Shown here piece by piece: positions 1-7,118 of a DNA stretch of 64,000 nucleotides. Each line of letters starts with the position of its first letter. The stretch's first letter is position 1. This DNA is from Sediminicola arcticus (GTDB taxonomy: Bacteria; Bacteroidota; Bacteroidia; Flavobacteriales; Flavobacteriaceae), in NCBI RefSeq assembly GCF_040566695.1, contig NZ_JBEXAE010000006.1, positions 1-64,000 of the forward strand, written 5' to 3'. Under the pieces are notes generated by a model, which made no database searches, was not told the DNA's origin, and saw nothing but the letters and a program-made list of their open reading frames with translations. The position numbers were made by a program, and so were the translations under genes.

Positions 1-21
1 TTGACAGGGTTAAATTACAAC

Positions 22-498
22 TTAACTTGCTGTCCTAAAATTGGGGAGTATTATACTATCTATTTCGACCGTATTTTTAAAATTCTTTATTTCTTTTTCT
101 TTGTTGTTATCGACAGTCTCTTTGAGAGAGTTTTTCATATTGAAAATTCTGGTTCTAACATCATTTTTCAAAGAGTCAATTCTTTCAAAATTTATTAATA
201 GTGCGACATTATTTCCTTGTTCATCAATTAATTTAAAATCCATTGGTATCGTTGATGAAGAGCCTAGTGCCTCTTTCATATCCTGCGATACTTTTTCTGA
301 AATACAGAATTTTTGATATGCTTCTAAATAGGCAATCGAATCATTTTTCGCTCGAATTATTATAGTATCTTTTTCGTTCCGTTCAGTTCCACCAAAAAGT
401 GATTCATTTTGTCCAATTTCCACATATTCGTACTTTTTCGATTGTTCGCAAGATGTTATGATTGATATAAATATGACTAAAAGTAAAAGTTTCTTCAT
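22..498 (-). CDS. Small predicted lipoprotein, cassette-borne, function unknown
   Basis: The 158-residue product begins with a lysine pair, a hydrophobic stretch and a Cys at about residue 17 (IISITSC-like lipobox), so it is probably a type II lipoprotein that stays in the envelope. The rest is charged, rich in Lys, Glu and Asn, and shows no motif I recognise. The ATG lies about 25 bp after the end of an attC-like repeat (524-654), and the two next minus-strand genes have the same arrangement, so I read it as the payload of a mobile gene cassette. Its own downstream recombination site would lie beyond the left edge of the window. Coding status is supported by length and the leader; the function is unknown. 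Confidence 0.7.
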   Translation of the reverse strand: MKKLLLLVIFISIITSCEQSKKYEYVEIGQNESLFGGTERNEKDTIIIRAKNDSIAYLEAYQKFCISEKVSQDMKEALGSSSTIPMDFKLIDEQGNNVALLINFERIDSLKNDVRTRIFNMKNSLKETVDNNKEKEIKNFKNTVEIDSIILPNFRTAS

Positions 499-523
499 TG
501 TTTATTGGTTTGGTTTAGCTAGT

Positions 524-654
524 TGTCAACGGTAATGTATATGAAAAGTAGCGCCTTTAGTCGTCAAGATCGTTTCAGCTAGTATAAATATTTAAAAAGA
601 GCACAAACTAAATGGCTTTCGCTAATCCTGCTATTTTTTATATACGTTGTTAGC
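524..654 (-). repeat. attC-like recombination site (copy A, 131 bp)
   Basis: Read on the minus strand, it opens with GCTAACAACGTATATA and closes with CATTACCGTTGACA. The arms pair imperfectly (GTATATAAAAAATAGC against GTATATGAAAAGTAGC when folded). This is the R''-L''...L'-R' layout of an integron attC site with an RYYYAAC/GTTRRRY-type end. Copy B at 1452-1582 has exactly the same length and nearly the same ends. The intergenic stretch 499-830 holds nothing else I can identify apart from AT-rich sequence. Confidence 0.6.
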
Positions 655-830
655 AAATGTATGTTTATCATTAAGTCAATTTTTCCCAAATTTAATTTTC
701 CGTTTTTTATTTAAACTCTCTTTTGTAATTATTCAATTTAAATATGCCTAAGCGACAAAATAATTGAATTATTAACTTTAAATAATCACAGCGCCCTCGC
801 AAACCAGAACATGGGACACAAAATATTTAA

Positions 831-1298
831 CTACATATTCTTAATTATGTTCCATCTGTATCCGAAATTCAAAATCGCTTTTGATTCAAATGACAAGGAT
901 GTATCGGAATCAAGTGGATTAAATTCAATGGAGGTAATCCAATATCCTTTTTTCCCTTTAGGAAAACTAGATTGCAAGTAGAGATTAAATGGGAATGGTC
1001 TTACTCCGACGATTACTTTAGTATTATTAAACTTTTTGCCTATTCCCAATTTGCCAGTCACAAGTGATGGAAGCGCAAAACCCGCTTCATATTCAAAAAT
1101 GAAATTATTTTCATTGATATATGTCCTCCCCCAAAGAACTGAAGTTCCGGGGAAAATGAAATCATCATTAGGCATATAGGCAACACCAAAATTCCATTCT
1201 ACGAAAGAATTCTTTGATTTTCCTGCAGATATTTCTTGTGCTTCACTTTTTTGAAAGAAAAAAATTGATAGAAGAGAAATCAAAAGTAGTTTTTTCAT
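831..1298 (-). CDS. Small exported protein, possibly outer-membrane beta-barrel, cassette-borne
   Basis: The 155-residue product has a clear Sec signal peptide (MKKLLLISLLSIFFF, cleavage near SEAQ-EI). The mature part is rich in alternating hydrophobic and aromatic residues, glycine and asparagine, and ends in an aromatic-rich segment (FGYRWNIIKNM). That composition suggests a small porin-like or lipocalin-like beta-barrel, but no family is recognisable. It starts about 150 bp after attC-like copy B and is followed by attC-like copy A, so it would be a single-gene cassette of about 0.93 kb (roughly 531-1458). No promoter is evident. Confidence 0.65.
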   Translation of the reverse strand: MKKLLLISLLSIFFFQKSEAQEISAGKSKNSFVEWNFGVAYMPNDDFIFPGTSVLWGRTYINENNFIFEYEAGFALPSLVTGKLGIGKKFNNTKVIVGVRPFPFNLYLQSSFPKGKKGYWITSIEFNPLDSDTSLSFESKAILNFGYRWNIIKNM

Positions 1299-1451
1299 AA
1301 TATTTATTTTTTAGATAGGTATAAATTAAGAATATTGTTTTACATGGCGATTTCTGTTTACAGGTTATTTCAATTTAATATTTTCCTAGAATTTTAGACA
1401 AATAATTAGTTCAATAGGACTTCCGTTAATACTATTCGATTTCGAAATATT

Positions 1452-1582
1452 TGTTAACGGTTGGTATATGAGCTTTGGCGTATCTCGGCACAGACCTTTG
1501 CTGACAAAAACTGGCTTTGGAAAATCCGCAGGACTTTCCAAGTGGCACAGACCAAGCCATAGCTTATATACTTTGTTAGCGG
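1452..1582 (-). repeat. attC-like recombination site (copy B, 131 bp)
   Basis: On the minus strand it opens with CCGCTAACAAAGTATATAAG and closes with CATATACCAACCGTTAACA. The outer arms match over 14 of 16 bp (GTATATAAGCTATGGC against GTATATGAGCTTTGGC). An inner hairpin (TTGGAAA-TCC against GGA-TTTCCAA) lies near the centre, and a 10-bp direct repeat GGCACAGACC occurs at 1488-1497 and 1544-1553. Length and termini match copy A. The intergenic stretch 1299-1612 otherwise looks empty. Confidence 0.65.
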
Positions 1583-1612
1583 TTGGTTGTTTTTTACATT
1601 TTAGTGCAATAG

Positions 1613-2116
1613 TTAATTGAATACTAGATAAGCTATTTTCCACTCTGCTGCGTCATTCTTTTTTAATATAAGAAGGGCCGAACTAGATATATCTTTACTT
1701 TCATTGGTCTTAATTGTCGTTGCAATGGCCTTATAGTGGTAAGAAACATAAGCTAAATCACAGGATGAATCCACATAGTCAATTATTATTTCATCGTAGC
1801 TTATCTTTATACTTTTAAAAGCTTCCCGCATATCCTTGAAGCCAATCTTTCCCATTTTAATAGCCGGTTTTCCTTCTGACTGCATATATAAAAAGTCGCT
1901 TGTAAAGAAATCAGTCCATTGATTAAATGTTAGACTGTCAGATAAGTCATTGGTCATAACGGCATCATGCATAGAAAGCACAACCTGTTTTACATCAACA
2001 GAATCAATTTTAGTCAATTTTTCAGTTGTATTTTTTGTTTCCTTGTCTTTTTTAGGGTTGGTGTTGCAAGAAAACAAAACTGTAGATAAGGTCAATATTG
2101 TAAATAGCTTTTTCAT
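1613..2116 (-). CDS. SnoaL/DUF4440-like (NTF2-fold) predicted lipoprotein, cassette-borne
   Basis: The 167-residue product carries a lipoprotein signal (MKKLFTILTLSTVLFSC, lipid-modified Cys at 17), then a polar linker of about 25 residues. The globular part reads like an NTF2/SnoaL-type domain: an early helix (VLSMHDAVMTND), a middle FFTSDFLYMQSEG segment, and a C-terminal run of strands (DLAYVSYHYKAIATT, SSALLILKKNDAAEWKIAYL). Such domains bind small ligands or act as isomerases or hydrolases, so the exact function is open. The stop codon is about 30 bp from attC-like copy B and the start is about 45 bp after another GTTAGC end at 2162-2167, which makes a cassette of about 0.7 kb. Confidence 0.7.
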   Translation of the reverse strand: MKKLFTILTLSTVLFSCNTNPKKDKETKNTTEKLTKIDSVDVKQVVLSMHDAVMTNDLSDSLTFNQWTDFFTSDFLYMQSEGKPAIKMGKIGFKDMREAFKSIKISYDEIIIDYVDSSCDLAYVSYHYKAIATTIKTNESKDISSSALLILKKNDAAEWKIAYLVFN

Positions 2117-2161
2117 TTTCTTTTATTGTTTTTGTCAATTTATGTGGTTGCTGAACTTACC

Positions 2162-2201
2162 GCTAACGTATGGATATAGTTACTATTAACTATATATCCA
2201 T
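2162..2201 (-). repeat. Short attC-like end with hairpin, degenerate or first site of the cassette row
   Basis: On the minus strand a near-perfect hairpin (ATGGATATA...TATATCCAT, with a 2-nt bulge and an ATAG loop) runs directly into ACGTTAGCGG. The GTTAGC end matches the 3' ends of the two 131-bp copies, but no clear R'' box is visible on the far side. It may be a truncated attC or the junction where the first cassette entered. Confidence 0.4.
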
Positions 2202-2311
2202 TTTAGTATTTATTATGCGTTTAATAATGAACAAAAGATAGTAAAAAATCTATGAAATGAAGTAAGCACTTATTCACAATACAGGAATCATACAAGAAAA
2301 GTATTTAAAAA

Positions 2312-2372
2312 CAAAAAACCCTTGAAAATCAGATGATTAACAAGGGTCTTTGTACTCGAGGCGGGACTTGAA
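2312..2372. repeat. Left attachment repeat (duplicate of tRNA-Leu 3' end)
   Basis: It repeats the tRNA-Leu 3' end and terminator found at 12953-13013. The longest uninterrupted identity (23 bp, 2350-2372) covers the T-arm and acceptor stem of the tRNA, the usual crossover core for tRNA-directed integrases. Identity ends abruptly at 2373, where the intact tRNA continues but this copy does not. The stretch 2117-2569 holds this repeat, the hairpin at 2162-2201 and the short repeats near 2505. Confidence 0.9.
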
Positions 2373-2504
2373 TATTTAGATTTTCTATATTCTTAAATCA
2401 TCTTTAAATTCTAGTGAAAGCCAATATATTCAACATAAATAGGCATTACGAAGGTAATTGAATTGTTGAAGTTAATCTAATACTGTATAATGATATTGAT
2501 TAAT

Positions 2505-2523
2505 TGTCGGGATTATGTCGGGA
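2505..2523. promoter_or_regulatory. Tandem 8-bp repeat upstream of the integrase
   Basis: TGTCGGGA occurs at 2505-2512 and again at 2516-2523, an 11-bp period that puts both copies on one face of the helix. It lies between the left attachment repeat and the likely integrase start. Arm-type integrase or excisionase sites often sit here; this is an inference from position. Confidence 0.35.
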
Positions 2524-2569
2524 AGAATTTATTAATGCTTTATATTTGATTGTTCTAAGATTCAAATTT

Positions 2570-3919
2570 ATGGCAACAATCAATTTTTTAGTAAAAGGAA
2601 AAGATAACCCCGCAACAATCAACTTAAGATTTGTACACGGTAGAAAATTCGATTTTACCAAAAGCACTGGGTTTTTAATAAACCCCAAGGACTGGAGCCC
2701 AAAGAAGAAGATGCCTAACCAAAGAGATGAGGTATTAAAAAAACTAACCACGGACTTACAGGAGCTCTCAAACGACATTATTAAATCATTTAATAATACG
2801 CCATTAGATGAAATTGGGCCCGATTGGTTACAATATCAAATAGATTTGTCGAAAGGTATTGTAAAACCTCAACAATCTAGAAGTGATTTATTAGATGACT
2901 GTATTAAGCATATTATTGATACGGCAAATATTAGGGAAAACTCAAAAGGTGGTTTAGGATTATCAAAAAGTCGTGTTAACTCCTATAAAAACTTACAAAA
3001 GATTTTCAATAAATACCAAGGCTCCAATAAATACAGGGTCAGGGATGTTGATATTAAATTTGGGAGGGAGTTTTTGGACTGGATGCTCAGTAAACAAAAT
3101 TACTCCGAAAGTTATGCTCGCAAAAAGATAGACGATTTGAAAACAGTTTGCAGGGATGCCGAGCTAGATGGTATTATTGTTAGTGCACAACTAAGGAAGA
3201 TAAAAGGAGGCAAGCCAAAAAAGGAGTATATAGTATATTTAAACCCTCAGGAGCTCAAAAAGATAGAAAAGGCTAATGTTCACAACAATGCCTATCAAAA
3301 CGCCCGGAAATGGCTCTTATTGGGCTGTAATATAGGACAGAGAGGGGGCGATTTGTTGAAACTTACTAAGAATAATTTTTTTAATAGAAATGGACTGGAA
3401 GTTATAGAGCTCAAACAACAGAAAACAGGCAAACAAGTTATTATTCCTTTGTCAGAGGAAACTAAGGAAATTATTAAAGATGGATTTCCAAGGCCGATAG
3501 CCATTCAGAATTTCAACGAATACATAAAAGATATTTGTAGAATTGCGGGAATTGATGAAATGACCGAAGGGGTTAAGTCGGTAATGGTAGATAGTAAAGG
3601 CAATGAAATCATAAAGGACGAGAAAGGTAAATATGTTTCCAAAGGGGTTAAGAGAAATATAAAGGGAATATTCCCGAAATATGAATTAGTTGCCTCTCAT
3701 GTTTGCAGGCGTTCTTTCGCGACTAACTTATATGGTGATTTACCTACACCATTAATAATGCAAATAACAGCTCATAGTACAGAAAAAATGTTTCTTAACT
3801 ACATAGGCAAGGATAGTTTGGATTATGCCCAACAAATTGCAGATATGTTTGCGTTATTGACCCAAAAGAAAAAGAAAGAATCTACACTCGAGATAGTTCA
3901 AAAGAGGGTTAACGAATAA
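2570..3919 (+). CDS. int: Tyrosine recombinase (element integrase)
   Basis: This site-specific recombinase most likely integrates the element at the tRNA-Leu 3' end. I start it at ATG 2570 (449 aa, MATINFLVKGKDNPA) rather than 66 bp upstream, because this is where the usual arm-binding domain of Bacteroidota integrases begins. The order is arm domain (about 1-90), SAM-like core-binding domain (about 105-200) and catalytic domain (about 225-430). Catalytic residues visible are R258 (GQRGGD), H377-x-x-R380 (HVCR), H402 (AHST) and Y411 nine residues later (FLNYIG). All are present, so the enzyme should be active. It is the first gene inside the left attachment repeat. It is not an integron IntI, which carries an extra patch that I do not see here. 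Confidence 0.95.
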   Translation: MATINFLVKGKDNPATINLRFVHGRKFDFTKSTGFLINPKDWSPKKKMPNQRDEVLKKLTTDLQELSNDIIKSFNNTPLDEIGPDWLQYQIDLSKGIVKPQQSRSDLLDDCIKHIIDTANIRENSKGGLGLSKSRVNSYKNLQKIFNKYQGSNKYRVRDVDIKFGREFLDWMLSKQNYSESYARKKIDDLKTVCRDAELDGIIVSAQLRKIKGGKPKKEYIVYLNPQELKKIEKANVHNNAYQNARKWLLLGCNIGQRGGDLLKLTKNNFFNRNGLEVIELKQQKTGKQVIIPLSEETKEIIKDGFPRPIAIQNFNEYIKDICRIAGIDEMTEGVKSVMVDSKGNEIIKDEKGKYVSKGVKRNIKGIFPKYELVASHVCRRSFATNLYGDLPTPLIMQITAHSTEKMFLNYIGKDSLDYAQQIADMFALLTQKKKKESTLEIVQKRVNE

Positions 3920-3932
3920 CAAAAGGAAAAAG

Positions 3933-4070
3933 ATGTATTGGGAAAACCTTTTAAAAAGTTATAGCTCCTTTGTAAAACATGAGGACATTTATAACGAAGA
4001 TGAAAAAGACATAATTATAAATTCATTTCGTGAATACATAAAAAAGCAATTAAACGCCGGTAAATTGTAA
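3933..4070 (+). CDS. 45-residue conserved-looking small ORF downstream of int
   Basis: An ORF of 45 codons begins at ATG 3933, 13 bp after the integrase stop and behind a purine-rich AAAGGAAAAAG ribosome site. The product is acidic to basic, mostly helical in appearance (YSSFVKHEDIYNEDEKD, then FREYIKKQL), with no motif I know. Position and ribosome site suggest it is translated with int. It could be a recombination directionality factor or regulator, but that is speculation. Confidence 0.5.
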   Translation: MYWENLLKSYSSFVKHEDIYNEDEKDIIINSFREYIKKQLNAGKL

Positions 4071-4101
4071 ATTTGAATGGGCAACGTAAAATAAATTTTA
4101 G

Positions 4102-4689
4102 ATGATTGAGAGGTTAGAATATGATTATAATTTAAAGCTAAGGCAGTTTTTGAGTAAAAACGAAAATGTTACCGAATATAATTTTTTAAAAATAGAAATT
4201 GAAAACTTAACTCAATCTATTCCAGAACTTGAAGCTAAAATTAAAAAACTAGAGAGCGAAATACCTAGTCAGGACTATACCGAGGCGGCAGCACATTTAT
4301 TTCCTAATAATTATCATCAAATTAAATTAGAACTAAAGAGAGCTAAAGATAGTATAGACGAGGCTAGAATGAAACTTAGAGATTGTGAAATTAAAATTAA
4401 CAGGCTGCCGCAACATCATTTAGGAAGCAGTCAAAAGCAAAATAACGGTCCTTTAGTTAGCGGTAAAAAGTTAAATATTGTGGACCGATACCATATTGCA
4501 AAAGAAGTCTTGGATATCGATGGGATTATAAACTCAAAGAATATTTCTCTAACAGAAAAGCATAATTTGTTAGCTCATATTATGGGATGTAATCAGCAAA
4601 CGGCTAGAGAACTATGGAACAATACACAACAAAAACGAACTAAATTAAACGAAGAAAACATAAATACCTATCTAGAAAAGTTGAAATAG
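4102..4689 (+). CDS. Coiled-coil protein of the element, function unknown
   Basis: The 195-residue product has a long heptad-like region (about residues 25-100: NLTQSIPELEAKIKKLESEI, then a second run around KRAKDSIDEARMKLRDCEIK), which predicts a coiled coil. A compact C-terminal part (about 125-195) contains the segment GCNQQTARELWNN, which has the look of a small helical DNA- or protein-binding domain. I recognise no family. It lies 31 bp after the small ORF and before the HTH gene, in the part of the element where integration and replication functions cluster. Confidence 0.7.
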   Translation: MIERLEYDYNLKLRQFLSKNENVTEYNFLKIEIENLTQSIPELEAKIKKLESEIPSQDYTEAAAHLFPNNYHQIKLELKRAKDSIDEARMKLRDCEIKINRLPQHHLGSSQKQNNGPLVSGKKLNIVDRYHIAKEVLDIDGIINSKNISLTEKHNLLAHIMGCNQQTARELWNNTQQKRTKLNEENINTYLEKLK

Positions 4690-4777
4690 ATGTGAATTGT
4701 GTGAAAATATAATTACACACTTTTTACACATACCTACCTCTTAAAATAATATTGCATTGTAATTTAAAATAGACACA

Positions 4778-5056
4778 ATGCAGACAATACAATTCGTTGG
4801 GGTAACACCCGAACAACTTCAAAATCAAATTGCCGAAACGGTCAAGAATCAACTAGGTGAATTTTTAGAGCACTACAAACCTAAACAGCCAAATGACTAT
4901 CTAAGTAGAAAACAGGTAAGTGAATTGTTAGATGTGGACCTCAGCACAGTCGCCAACTGGCAAAAGTCGGGAAAACTAAAGCCTTTGGGAATTGGTGGCC
5001 GTGTTTACTTCTTACGCTCAGATATTGAAAAAAGTCTTATTTCAATTAACGGTTAA
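4778..5056 (+). CDS. Excisionase-like HTH_17 (MerR-type helix-turn-helix) protein
   Basis: The 92-residue product has an N-terminal helical tail (1-38) and a winged-helix HTH of the MerR/excisionase type at about 41-86 (YLSRKQVSELLDVDLSTVAN, then the wing GGRVYFLRSDIEKSL). Proteins of this type in Bacteroidota mobile elements are excision or regulatory factors that bind near attachment sites. The gene is preceded by 88 bp that may hold its promoter and is followed after 9 bp by the next ORF. Excisionase function is inferred from fold and context. Confidence 0.8.
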   Translation: MQTIQFVGVTPEQLQNQIAETVKNQLGEFLEHYKPKQPNDYLSRKQVSELLDVDLSTVANWQKSGKLKPLGIGGRVYFLRSDIEKSLISING

Positions 5057-5065
5057 ATTCGGGAA

Positions 5066-5479
5066 ATGGTCAACGTACCTGAGTATATTAGCCACGTTTA
5101 CAAGGTAGAAAAGCAATTAAAGAATTACACCGTTTATTCATTAGTTGAGGTTTCTGGCTCAAAGAATCTATTAACGGAGTTAATAAGGATAGAGGCGTTT
5201 AGGGAAAAGAGTGACACAAAAGTAATTAACTTTTATTTGCGGTTGCGAAATACTTCTAATTGGAAAAAATGTAGCCTTGTAACTGGCCTAAGACAAATAA
5301 AGAACAATGATGTTTTTTATGGGGATTGCAATATCCCTCAACTAATTGGCAATCGATCTAAATCCTTGCTAATGTTTAGTGATTCAAAATGGAGGTTAAA
5401 ACTATATATCTACGTTTTCAGTGACTTTTATCCTTTTCAAAAGGGATTTCTTCACAGCATTGTAAATAACATAAAATAA
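5066..5479 (+). CDS. Unknown small protein of the element
   Basis: The 137-residue product shows no signal peptide or membrane segment and no motif I recognise. It contains a basic middle (LRLRNTSNWKKCS) and an aromatic C-terminal part (LYIYVFSDFYPFQKGFL). The ATG is 9 bp after the stop of the HTH gene, so the two are probably cotranscribed. A GC-rich hairpin follows at about 5500. Coding status rests on operon position and on filling the gap between two better supported genes. Confidence 0.6.
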   Translation: MVNVPEYISHVYKVEKQLKNYTVYSLVEVSGSKNLLTELIRIEAFREKSDTKVINFYLRLRNTSNWKKCSLVTGLRQIKNNDVFYGDCNIPQLIGNRSKSLLMFSDSKWRLKLYIYVFSDFYPFQKGFLHSIVNNIK

Positions 5480-5499
5480 GGCATAGGGGCATAGAATAA

Positions 5500-5525
5500 G
5501 GGGACTGTTAAGGTCCCCTCTATTT
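5500..5525 (+). terminator. Hairpin after the HTH operon
   Basis: GGGGAC and GTCCCC form a 6-bp GC-rich stem with a 7-nt loop, followed by TCTATTTGTT. The T-tract is weak, so this is a probable rather than certain intrinsic terminator. Confidence 0.5.
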
Positions 5526-5577
5526 GTTCTAATGATCGTTTCTACGGGCAACCCAAAAACTAATCCAATATAGGTAA

Positions 5578-6873
5578 TTGGTAGACTACATTAAAATAAT
5601 TCTAAAGGGTTATTCAATAAATAAATTATTGGAGAATGACCTATTGAGTTTTGTTTACAAGGGTCTTAATCCCGATACGGGCGAACTATTGACACACAAC
5701 CGGAATGGCAAGAAAATAACACCCTGTAGACATGCCTATTATGGGACTTTGGAATTTAAGATTTATGATGCCACTAAATTACACCCCGAAGGACTCGTAA
5801 CACTTACAGGCAGTTTACATAAATATTTTAATAGGGGTTCACAAAATTACAACGACTTCACTGCAAACGACATGCGAGACGTTTTAAAGGAATTAAAGCA
5901 AAAGTTTAATTTAGACCTAGAGAACTCAATAATACAAGGAATAGAGATAGGTTTGAACATTACCCCTACCATGCCGACAACGGAAATATTACAGAATTGT
6001 TTATTACATAAGACAATGCCTTTTGATGCCCAATATTTTGGGGGTCGAGGCGAATATTTACAGGCGTCTCACAGTGATTACTATATAAAACTTTATAACA
6101 AGGGGCTGCAAAACATAAAAAGAGGATTGATTAAGAGAGGCACAGAGATAATGCGTTTTGAAATTAAGTATTCCAAAATGAGAAAGGTGAACGCAAAAGG
6201 GATTTTTAACCTCAACGACTTAATTCATTTTAATATGCTGGAATTTAAGGATGATATTTTAAAAGAGTGGAGAAATATTTTATTCTACGATTACACAATC
6301 GAACACAAAACAGAAAATTTGAAAAACTACAATAACCCTAATTATTGGAAGGGATTATTGAAAAGAAGTAGTAAGTCGGCGTTTAATAACCACCGTGCCA
6401 AATTACGGGGATTAATTAAAAATCATTCAGAAGACATTCAAGGAAAAATTGGACTTTTAATAACCGAAAAAATAGAAGAATTAAATACAAAGGGATGTAC
6501 AAATACACCCTCTATGTATATGGTGAAAATGAACACCCCTCTCTATAATAAGCAATGCGGAAGAAATAGGCGATGTAGGGTAACAGGAATAGATATAAGA
6601 ATGCAGGGTGAAAGAAGTTTTTTGTTGGGTCCAAAAGGGTTGAGGTATTACTGTAAAAACGAGCACAGGATATTTGAGCAAGTTAAAAGAAAATACCTTT
6701 CTAAAAAGTGGACAAATGAACCTTTAGAAAAGCAGATAGAAGAATTGTACCATAACATAAGGAACCATTACAGTAATGGAAAAGTAAAACAGGCAAGGCT
6801 CTATAATCATCAACAAATAAATTTTTTAGAATGTATTGATTACGATATTGAGGTTTATTCGCCCTTAGTTTAG
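5578..6873 (+). CDS. Phage/plasmid replication-initiator-like protein (gpII/X type)
   Basis: The 431-residue product starts at a TTG codon (VDYIKIILKGY follows), and no ATG lies near. It resembles the II/X-type replication proteins of filamentous phages and plasmids found in Bacteroidota elements: an N-terminal domain with VDYIKI and a YGTLEFKIYD strand, a central YYIKLYNKG motif, then MRFEIKYSKMRK. A C-terminal part has paired cysteines (QCGRNRRCRVTG) and GLRYYCKNEHRIFEQVKRKY. If correct it nicks DNA for rolling-circle replication after excision. Catalytic residues cannot be assigned by eye. It is the last plus-strand gene and converges on the RM-type operon. Confidence 0.55.
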   Translation: MVDYIKIILKGYSINKLLENDLLSFVYKGLNPDTGELLTHNRNGKKITPCRHAYYGTLEFKIYDATKLHPEGLVTLTGSLHKYFNRGSQNYNDFTANDMRDVLKELKQKFNLDLENSIIQGIEIGLNITPTMPTTEILQNCLLHKTMPFDAQYFGGRGEYLQASHSDYYIKLYNKGLQNIKRGLIKRGTEIMRFEIKYSKMRKVNAKGIFNLNDLIHFNMLEFKDDILKEWRNILFYDYTIEHKTENLKNYNNPNYWKGLLKRSSKSAFNNHRAKLRGLIKNHSEDIQGKIGLLITEKIEELNTKGCTNTPSMYMVKMNTPLYNKQCGRNRRCRVTGIDIRMQGERSFLLGPKGLRYYCKNEHRIFEQVKRKYLSKKWTNEPLEKQIEELYHNIRNHYSNGKVKQARLYNHQQINFLECIDYDIEVYSPLV

Positions 6874-6900
6874 AGCTAAAAAAGCACTGAGGAAGGGATT

Positions 6901-6921
6901 TAACAGGGAGGTAACAGGGAG
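6901..6921. repeat. Tandem TAACAGGGAG pair downstream of rep
   Basis: TAACAGGGAG occurs at 6901-6910 and 6912-6921, again with an 11-bp period. It lies in the 245-bp gap between the Rep-like gene and the convergent hsdS. It could be a short iteron or protein-binding site, or chance. Confidence 0.3.
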
Positions 6922-7118
6922 AATCGATTTAAATATAAGATTAATTCAATAAAAATAATTAGGCCTAATATTTGCTTACTTTAAATATATTTCGTCCTTC
7001 ACATAACTCGCATTTAACCAAAAACACTATTTTGTGTATTCCGTTTGTCATGCCTATCTATCAGCTAAATTTAATTCATAAGTGTTTGTTGTATTTCTTA
7101 AGTGTAGTATTGCCTGGC

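Noticed and set aside
1386..1643. 85-residue minus-strand ORF
   Set aside because: It spans the attC-like repeat and overlaps the end of the SnoaL-like gene; inverted repeats often create such frames by chance.
2504..3919. Longer integrase start at 2504 and an integron-integrase identity
   Set aside because: The N-terminal arm domain begins at the ATG at 2570, the upstream codons cover the tandem repeat, and the IntI-specific patch is absent.
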